Below, in pieces: positions 22,876-29,265 of a stretch of DNA of 42,337 bases. The position numbers and the translations under genes were made by a program. Source of the DNA: DATDPY01 sp964395765 (GTDB lineage: Bacteria > Bacteroidota > Bacteroidia > Cytophagales > Cyclobacteriaceae); assembly GCA_964395765.1 (NCBI GenBank), contig CAYNCU010000007.1, positions 1 through 42,337 of the forward strand. The letters run 5' to 3'. The notes under the pieces are model-generated. The model worked only from the letters and a program-made list of their open reading frames with translations, had not been told where the DNA came from and did not search any database. Each line of letters starts with the position of its first letter. The stretch's first letter is position 1.

Positions 22876-24237
22876 CTATTTCACCTCATTCAGCATTCTG
22901 ATACAATTCAGGTATCCCCTCACAGTATGGTAGGAGGCTTTCCATGCATGCGCCTTTGGATATAATTTGTTTCCGGGGTCCGTATCTATACCGTTGTTAA
23001 AAAATCCGCCGTTTTCATGATCGATCAGGTTATTATCAATATAGTTCCATTGCTTCATAAATAATTCATAATAACGGTCCTTTTGCTGCGGAACTTTTTC
23101 CGCCATCAGGAGGTAAGTGTTCATGGCTTCAATTTCCGCCCACCAGGCTTTATGCCTGTCGATGATATTAACATGTTCAGGAGAAACATGAATTCCTTCA
23201 TTGAATATTCCGCCACCTGCCGAATCCCTGCCATAACGGATTGTATGTTCCGTAAGTCGTATCGCCGTCGGCAATACCATGGAATCCTTTTGCCCTAGTG
23301 CCTGTGCGGCATCCAGCAACAAGTAGGCCGTTTCGATATCATGGCCGAAAGTGACGGGTTCCGTAAGCCATTTGTTGTCCCCTGTCTTTTGTGCCATAAT
23401 ATTACCTGAAACCCGTTGCCAGTCCCCGTAAAAATATTCTGCCAGGTAAGCCTTCGGATCGATCATGGTCTTGTCGACTATGTTCAGCATTTCCATCAAA
23501 CGGGCTTTAACCAGGGAATCAGGCCAGGCTTCATAAAGGGAGGTAAGTGCTTCAAGCACATGGATGGATGAATTGAAATCCTTCAAACCCCTGAACGGGC
23601 GGTCCCAGAACAGTTCCGGAATACTGTCGGTTTCTTTTACCGGTGAGCCATCGCGGTAAAGTAATTCCCAGTATCCCCCGTCTTTCGCGTCATGCGCGCC
23701 TTTTTCAAGCCAATTGAATTCCTTCCGGGCTAAATCCAACGCATCCTCATTACCCGAGGCGATATAATAACAGGACAGCCCGTACAGAGCAAAAGCCTGT
23801 CCGTAAATTCTCTTTTCCGAAACCTGATCCGGCAGGGGATTTCCTTTGCGGTCGACGGCCATATAGAAACCCCCTTTTTCGGAATCCCACATTTTACTTT
23901 GCAGGAATTTGAACCCGTGTTCCGCATACCGGAGAAATTCGGGTCGGTTGGGGAAAAAACGGTAAAGCATAGAGGTGGTCCATAAATGCCTGGCTTCGTA
24001 TACCAGGTATTTATCCTGTATGCTGTCTTCTTCCCAGTTGTAAAAATACCGTTCGGTGTATCCCCCGTAAAGGGAATCAATAACCCGGGGATACCAGTAT
24101 TTTAAAATATCATTTTCAAGACTGGCAACCATGACCTGTTGTTGGGAATTCCGGGGTTTATTTTTTTTCATATCCTCACAGCCGGTAAGGCAAGCAGAAA
24201 GGGAAATTAAAAACAGAAAAAAGGAAATCCGGGTCAT
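22876..24237 (-). CDS. Lipoprotein of the N-acylglucosamine 2-epimerase (AGE) family
   Basis: A 453-residue AGE-family (alpha/alpha)6 barrel carrying a lipoprotein signal (LTGC, Cys20). Residues matching the active site of AGE and cellobiose 2-epimerases are visible: Arg83 in EARHLW, the IHVLEA segment around Glu229, His299 and Glu302 in FGHDIETAYLL, WWAEIEAMN (365-373) and His437 in SYHTVRGYLN. The family isomerises or epimerises sugars at C2, including mannose, N-acylglucosamine and reducing-end glucose of disaccharides. Export to the envelope is less usual than the cytoplasmic forms and suggests action on oligosaccharides. It is divergent from the atypical GH78 gene through a shared promoter region, so they are likely co-regulated. 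Confidence 0.88.
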   Translation of the reverse strand: MTRISFFLFLISLSACLTGCEDMKKNKPRNSQQQVMVASLENDILKYWYPRVIDSLYGGYTERYFYNWEEDSIQDKYLVYEARHLWTTSMLYRFFPNRPEFLRYAEHGFKFLQSKMWDSEKGGFYMAVDRKGNPLPDQVSEKRIYGQAFALYGLSCYYIASGNEDALDLARKEFNWLEKGAHDAKDGGYWELLYRDGSPVKETDSIPELFWDRPFRGLKDFNSSIHVLEALTSLYEAWPDSLVKARLMEMLNIVDKTMIDPKAYLAEYFYGDWQRVSGNIMAQKTGDNKWLTEPVTFGHDIETAYLLLDAAQALGQKDSMVLPTAIRLTEHTIRYGRDSAGGGIFNEGIHVSPEHVNIIDRHKAWWAEIEAMNTYLLMAEKVPQQKDRYYELFMKQWNYIDNNLIDHENGGFFNNGIDTDPGNKLYPKAHAWKASYHTVRGYLNCIRMLNEVK

Positions 24238-24259
24238 ACCGAAAAAAATTAAATTGTGA

Positions 24260-24300
24260 TTAATATATTGCGTACTGAAAATCCGGTTTCAATATATTAA
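24260..24300. promoter_or_regulatory. Perfect 11-bp inverted repeat in the divergent AGE/GH78 promoter
   Basis: TTAATATATTG (24260-24270) and CAATATATTAA (24290-24300) are perfect reverse complements around a 19-bp centre. The symmetry also places TTG and TATATTAA 22 bp apart on each strand, a promoter-like pair pointing both ways. It is probably an operator, overlapping divergent promoters, or both. Confidence 0.6.
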
Positions 24301-24346
24301 AAAGACTTAATTTTTATTCAATATTTTTTATTATCCTGTAAATATT

Positions 24347-26755
24347 ATGACGATGAAGAATGCGATTTTCCTTTTCCTGTTGACTTCCCTCACATTAGGT
24401 AATACCGTAGCTTATTCCCAGGAAGTACCCTTGAAAGAGATAAACCCTGATATCCTGACAAGGAGATGGCCAGCGCAATGGATCAGTTGCGAAGGTGCTC
24501 CAAGTAAGCAATATGGAATTTATTATTTCCGTAAAACATTCGACCTTGACGAGATACCCGCCAATTTTATTATTCATGTTTCTGCGGATAACCGATACCA
24601 TTTATATGTTAATGGAAAGAGCGTAAGCCGTGGACCGGCACGAGGCGACCTGCAGCATTGGCGTTTCGAATCCGTGGATATCGCCGGCGACCTGGTGAAA
24701 GGGAAAAATGTGCTGGCAGCTGTGGTCTGGAATTTCGGGGACGATGCTCCCAATTCCCAGATGACGCTGCGGACCGGCTTTATTCTTACCGGGAATTCAA
24801 AGAATGAATCCGTCGTCAATACAGGAAATACATGGAAATCCATTCAGGATACTTCTTACGAAACTATCGATGGATTCGGGGAAAGCTTACATGCCTACTA
24901 TGTAGTGGGCCCCGGTGAAAAAATTACGGGAGCCGATCACCTCTGGGGATGGATGAATCCTGACTTTAATGATTCGGGATGGAAACCGGCACATGCAATT
25001 GATTTCGGTCAACCGAGAAAATTCGGAACCAACGGTGACTGGATGCTCGTGCCGCGGACGATTCCGTTTATGGAAGAAAAAGATGTCAGGGGAGGCCGGA
25101 TCAGGGAATCCGAGGGCCTTGCCATAAATGACAGTTTTCTCCAGGGGGGTAACCCGGTCACCATTCCTGCTCATAGTGAGGCTGCTTTTCTTATCGATCA
25201 GGGGTATCTGACGAAAGCATATCCACAGTTGATGGTTAGCGGAGGCGGGAATACTGAAATAAAAGTATCCTATGCAGAAAGCCTTTTTAACAAGGATGGG
25301 TCCAAGGGTAACCGGAATGATGTGGAAGGGAAAGAATTTCATGGCAACTACGATATATTTATCCCGGACGGGAATAGCCACAGGACATTCAGTACGCTTT
25401 GGTTCCGCACTTACCGGTATATTCAGGTGAAAATAAATACAAAGGAAGACCCCCTGGTTCTTGAAGACTTTTACGAAAAATATACGGGGTATCCACTGCT
25501 GATGAAAGCTTCCTTCACCTCGAGCGACGAACGGCTGGAAAAGATATGGGATACCGGTTGGAGGACGGCCCGGATGTGTGCCGGGGAAATTTATTACGAT
25601 TGTCCCTATTACGAACAGATGCAATATACCGGCGATACCCGTATTCAGGCGTTGATCAGCCTGTATGATGCAGGTGACGACCGCTTAATGAAAAAGGCCA
25701 TTGAATTGTATGATGATTCAAGGATCCCGGAGGGCTTAACACAAAGCCGTTACCCGGCGTATTCTATGCAGATCATCCCTCCATTTTCACTCTATTGGGT
25801 GGATATGGTCCATGACTACTGGATGAACCGGGATGACCCTTCCTTTGTAAAACATTATATTCCGGGCATAGAAAATGTCCTTGGCTGGTTTGACAGAAGG
25901 GTAGGAAAGGATGGAATCCTCGGACCGCTCCAGTGGTGGAATTTTGTCGACTGGGCGGATGAATGGGCGTGGTCCGAAGAACGTGGGGTTGGCGGTGTAC
26001 CTGATGGAGTTGCTGAAGGAGGTTCTTCCATCCTGACTTTGCAGTTTGTTTATGCCTTGCAGAATGCCTCCGAGCTGGAATCGGCTTTCGGGAGCGACTA
26101 CCAATCGAACCGATATCGCCAATTGGCAGAAAATCTTAAAAAGAACGTATTGGCCCGATGCTGGGATGCCAATAAGGGCTTATTGGCAGATACGCCGGAT
26201 AAAAAATCATTCAGCCAGCATGCCAATATTTTCGGTGTGCTCACCGGGACAATATCAGAAGATCGATCACGCGAGGTATTGAATAAAGTACTGACAGATA
26301 AATCATTGATACAGTGTACATTATATTTTCGTTTTTACCTGGCGCAGGCCCTTAAAAAGGCAGGCATTGGAAATGAATACCTCGATATTCTCGGTCCCTG
26401 GTTTACGATGCTGGACAACGGCTTGTCGACCTTTGCAGAAAAACCGGACCCGACCCGGTCCGATTGCCACGCGTGGAGTGCAAGCCCCAACTATGATTTT
26501 TTAACCACGGTTTGCGGAATTGAACCGGCTTCACCCGGCTTTAAAACGGTTTCCCTGAATCCTAACCCGGGGAATCTTTCTTCTGTTGAAGGTTCCATGC
26601 CTCATCCCCTTGGAATGATTCATGTGAAATACAGGATCACCGGCAATAAACTTGAAGCGGAAGTCGATCTTCCTGCCGGCCTTACCGGCACGATTACCTG
26701 GAAGGGGAAAACGGAGAACCTTAAAGAGGGGAACCGGAAATTAACGATGGAATGA
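24347..26755 (+). CDS. Exported GH78-like alpha-L-rhamnosidase, atypical active site
   Basis: An 802-residue exported protein with a signal peptide (about residues 1-24), an N-terminal beta-sandwich with a jelly-roll part (about 45-200; FIIHVSADNRYHLYVNGKSV), a second sandwich, an (alpha/alpha)6 catalytic domain (about 385-720) and a C-terminal beta domain. The layout is that of GH78. The active-site signature differs: instead of DCPQRDERLGW it reads DCPYYEQMQYTGDTRIQ (Asp418, Glu423), and the usual GSVGEW segment with the second Glu is replaced by HAWSASPNYD. It may be a GH78 subgroup with changed chemistry or specificity. Start ATG at 24347; a second ATG at 24353 is also possible. It is followed after 46 bp by the MOSC gene. 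Confidence 0.8.
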   Translation: MTMKNAIFLFLLTSLTLGNTVAYSQEVPLKEINPDILTRRWPAQWISCEGAPSKQYGIYYFRKTFDLDEIPANFIIHVSADNRYHLYVNGKSVSRGPARGDLQHWRFESVDIAGDLVKGKNVLAAVVWNFGDDAPNSQMTLRTGFILTGNSKNESVVNTGNTWKSIQDTSYETIDGFGESLHAYYVVGPGEKITGADHLWGWMNPDFNDSGWKPAHAIDFGQPRKFGTNGDWMLVPRTIPFMEEKDVRGGRIRESEGLAINDSFLQGGNPVTIPAHSEAAFLIDQGYLTKAYPQLMVSGGGNTEIKVSYAESLFNKDGSKGNRNDVEGKEFHGNYDIFIPDGNSHRTFSTLWFRTYRYIQVKINTKEDPLVLEDFYEKYTGYPLLMKASFTSSDERLEKIWDTGWRTARMCAGEIYYDCPYYEQMQYTGDTRIQALISLYDAGDDRLMKKAIELYDDSRIPEGLTQSRYPAYSMQIIPPFSLYWVDMVHDYWMNRDDPSFVKHYIPGIENVLGWFDRRVGKDGILGPLQWWNFVDWADEWAWSEERGVGGVPDGVAEGGSSILTLQFVYALQNASELESAFGSDYQSNRYRQLAENLKKNVLARCWDANKGLLADTPDKKSFSQHANIFGVLTGTISEDRSREVLNKVLTDKSLIQCTLYFRFYLAQALKKAGIGNEYLDILGPWFTMLDNGLSTFAEKPDPTRSDCHAWSASPNYDFLTTVCGIEPASPGFKTVSLNPNPGNLSSVEGSMPHPLGMIHVKYRITGNKLEAEVDLPAGLTGTITWKGKTENLKEGNRKLTME

Positions 26756-26801
26756 AATATTAATTATATTTCGGGTTATAACCAAAAGGAAATTACAACC
26801 C

Positions 26802-27362
26802 ATGACTGAAGTTAAATATCTTACTGTCGACGAACTGGAAAAAGGCCTGGATTATATCAGGGAATCCCCGAAAAACAATGGTGTTATTGAAATGATTGTT
26901 TGCCGTCCTGAAAGGAATCAAAGAATTGTAATGACGGAAGGTATTATCGACCCCGATGAAGGTTTGGTGGGAGATAACTGGCGTTCCAGGAGTATGGAAA
27001 AAGACAGTATCCGGGAAGACCACCTTGACCGGCAGATTACGCTCATGAATTCCCGTTCCGCGGCCTTACTTGCCGTTAACAAGGAACGATGGGCCCTGGC
27101 AGGAGATCAGCTGTATATCGATATGGACCTCGGTAAAGAGAATCTTCCTTCGGGCACAAAACTTCATATAGGTACTGTCATTCTTGAAGTGACTGACAAA
27201 CCGCATACCGGCTGTGATAAATTCCGTGACCGGTATGGAATGGAGGCAGTCAGATTCGTTAATTCCAATGAAGGCAAACTGTTGAACTTAAGGGGAATAA
27301 ATACCAGGGTTATCCGGGGCGGCGTCATTAAAGTGGGAGATGCTGTTAAAAAGACCCATTAA
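26802..27362 (+). CDS. MOSC domain protein
   Basis: A 186-residue stand-alone MOSC-domain protein. The MOSC core spans about residues 25-180, with the conserved Cys in KPHTGCDKFRDRYG and the preceding strand GTVILEVTD; the RGINTRVIRGGVIKVGD end is typical. MOSC domains bind or carry sulfur for molybdenum-cofactor enzymes, or in the YiiM type help detoxify N-hydroxylated compounds. No molybdoenzyme is encoded here, so the physiological partner is unknown. It sits in the same direction between a GH78 gene and a small open frame, probably as part of one transcript. Confidence 0.85.
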   Translation: MTEVKYLTVDELEKGLDYIRESPKNNGVIEMIVCRPERNQRIVMTEGIIDPDEGLVGDNWRSRSMEKDSIREDHLDRQITLMNSRSAALLAVNKERWALAGDQLYIDMDLGKENLPSGTKLHIGTVILEVTDKPHTGCDKFRDRYGMEAVRFVNSNEGKLLNLRGINTRVIRGGVIKVGDAVKKTH

Positions 27363-27371
27363 GAATTTACA

Positions 27372-27563
27372 TTGACTCACCTGTATATTTTTAACCGGAC
27401 TGATCACCCTGTTTATAAAATTATAGCACCGGAAAATTGCCGGTTTGCTGAAGTTAAATCGGGCCGAAAGTCTTGGATAAAGGGAAAGAATACCCGATAT
27501 TTCGAAGAAGAACGAAGCTGGAATCGATTTTTAAGAAGGCTAAAAACCTACCCGTATTATTGA
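27372..27563 (+). CDS. Possible small protein of 63 residues
   Basis: An open frame beginning with TTG 9 bp after the MOSC stop. The peptide is compact, basic and aromatic (LYIFNRTDHPVYKIIAPE, GRKSWIKGKNTRYFEEE, then FLRRLKTYPYY) and looks more like a real small protein than random translation. No ATG is available near the start. I recognise no family. It could be translationally coupled to the MOSC gene. Confidence 0.4.
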   Translation: MTHLYIFNRTDHPVYKIIAPENCRFAEVKSGRKSWIKGKNTRYFEEERSWNRFLRRLKTYPYY

Positions 27564-27657
27564 TTGGAAAACATTTAATTTTCGGGCCCCGCTGAACAAT
27601 TTCTTTTAAGACATCAGGCGATGATATTATTTTTTAAAATTAATATAATTGAGTGAT

Positions 27658-29079
27658 ATGAAAAAAAATACAAAAAAAGTGTCGCGCAGGAAATTTGTAA
27701 AAAATCTTGCCGGCGCCGGAATGATGGCCACTGCCTTTCCCTATCTGGTACTAGGCAAAGGAAACAGACAACAGGTTACCCTTGTCCCTGAACCGGATCC
27801 TTATGCGGGGAAAAAATTTGCAGCCAACGATAAAATCAGAATTGGTGTAATAGGTTCCGGGATTATAGGTTTTTATAATATGGTTTCTGCCTTAACGGTG
27901 AATGGTACGGAAATCGCTGCTGTATGCGACTTGTATGACGGCCGGCTTACGAGGGTAAAGGAAGTACACGGAAATAATATTTTTACCACTAAAGATTACC
28001 ATGAGATCCTGAACAGACCTGACATTGACGTGGTTCTGATTGCCACGCCTGACCACTGGCACGACAGGATCACCGTTGATGCCATGAAAGCCGGAAAGCC
28101 GATCTACTGCGAGAAACCTATGGTTCAGGAAATTTCGGAAGGACATAAGGTTATCGATGCTGAAAAACAATATAAGGCGAAATTCCAGGTGGGTAGCCAG
28201 GGTGTGAGTTCGATCATCATTAAAAAAGCGCATGATCTTTACAAGGCCGGCGAAATCGGGGAACTCATTACCGTGGAAGCGGCTTATGACCGTCATTCAT
28301 CGCTGGGTGCATGGCAATATTCAATTCCGCCGGACGCTTCCCCGCAGACCATTGATTTCGATACTTTCCTCGGCGATACTGCCAAGGTGCCTTTCGACCC
28401 GATCCGGTTCTTCCGGTGGAGAAATTACCAGGCGTACGGGACAGGAATAGCAGGGGACCTGTTTGTCCATCTGTTTTCGTGGACGCACAGGATCCTCGAC
28501 TCCAACGGGCCGGTGAAAGTTTACGGTTCCGGCGGTACCAGATACTGGAAGGACGGGAGGGATGTGCCGGATATCCTAACCTGCGTGGTGGACTATGATA
28601 AAACCGATACCCATCCTGCCTTTAACATGCAGATCCGCGTGAATTTTACTTCCGGAGGCGGGGGAGAAGGATCGCTGAAACTGGTGGGTTCCGAAGGTAC
28701 GCTGAAATATGCCAACGGCGAACTGACCATGTACAAGGATCCTTTCCCGAATAAACCGGAGTACGGCGGATATGATTCCTTGTTTACCTTCTCTGATGCC
28801 ATGCAGAAGGAATTCATCGAAAATTATAACCGGAAATATTTTGATGTACCTCCCGATCTGAAAGGACCAAGTGAAATGACCTTTAAAGGCCCGGACGGAT
28901 ATGACGAAAGAGATACGCATTGGGCGAACATGATTGCTGCAGTCAGGGAAGGAAAAGCGATTGTCGAAAATGCTACATACGGATTAAGAGCCGCCGGTCC
29001 ATCCTTATCCGCCAACATGAGTTACTTCAATAAAAAGATCGTGAATTGGGATCCGATTAATATGAAGGTTGTCAGTTGA
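27658..29079 (+). CDS. Exported Gfo/Idh/MocA family oxidoreductase
   Basis: A 473-residue NAD(P)-dependent sugar oxidoreductase with a twin-arginine signal (SRRKFVKNLAGAGMMATAF). The dinucleotide-binding fold starts with IRIGVIGSGIIGFYN, and the family motif with the catalytic Lys is present in YCEKPMVQE. The C-terminal alpha/beta domain includes RFFRWRNYQAYGTGIAGDLFVHLFSW. Tat export implies that it folds with its cofactor in the cytoplasm and works in the periplasm. Exported members in this phylum have been linked to oxidation of glycosides at C3 before cleavage. The ATG at 27658 starts directly at the Tat signal; a TTG three codons earlier was not chosen. A hairpin terminator follows the stop. 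Confidence 0.92.
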   Translation: MKKNTKKVSRRKFVKNLAGAGMMATAFPYLVLGKGNRQQVTLVPEPDPYAGKKFAANDKIRIGVIGSGIIGFYNMVSALTVNGTEIAAVCDLYDGRLTRVKEVHGNNIFTTKDYHEILNRPDIDVVLIATPDHWHDRITVDAMKAGKPIYCEKPMVQEISEGHKVIDAEKQYKAKFQVGSQGVSSIIIKKAHDLYKAGEIGELITVEAAYDRHSSLGAWQYSIPPDASPQTIDFDTFLGDTAKVPFDPIRFFRWRNYQAYGTGIAGDLFVHLFSWTHRILDSNGPVKVYGSGGTRYWKDGRDVPDILTCVVDYDKTDTHPAFNMQIRVNFTSGGGGEGSLKLVGSEGTLKYANGELTMYKDPFPNKPEYGGYDSLFTFSDAMQKEFIENYNRKYFDVPPDLKGPSEMTFKGPDGYDERDTHWANMIAAVREGKAIVENATYGLRAAGPSLSANMSYFNKKIVNWDPINMKVVS

Positions 29080-29116
29080 GTCTTTTGTTAACTAATTTTA
29101 TAGAAAAGTATTTTAC

Positions 29117-29143
29117 GAGGCTGTCTGTCCAGGCAGCCTCTTT
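29117..29143 (+). terminator. Probable terminator after the oxidoreductase
   Basis: GAGGCTG (29117-29123) and CAGCCTC (29134-29140) form a 7-bp stem with a 10-nt loop, followed by only three T residues. The end merges with the start of repeat copy B. Confidence 0.6.
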
Positions 29144-29246
29144 AATCCGCCTTCGCGTTCCGCTACGGCGGACGAGAAGGATACGGTTTAATTCACCGGA
29201 GCGCTGCTCCTGAAATTCGGGTACAGGGCTTGCCTTGGTGTTAAAT
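29142..29246. repeat. Dispersed intergenic repeat, copy B
   Basis: The second copy of the element at 2846-2949, with the same order of landmarks: TTAATCCG, GAGAAGG, hairpin GGAGC-GCT-GCTCC (29198-29210), TGAAATT and a GTTAAAT end. This copy also has an outer inverted repeat, TCCGCC/GGCGGA (29146-29172), which copy A lacks. It sits immediately upstream of the GH78 gene and ends at an ATG that is probably not the true start. Confidence 0.65.
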
Positions 29247-29265
29247 GCCCTTTATTAGGATGTTT

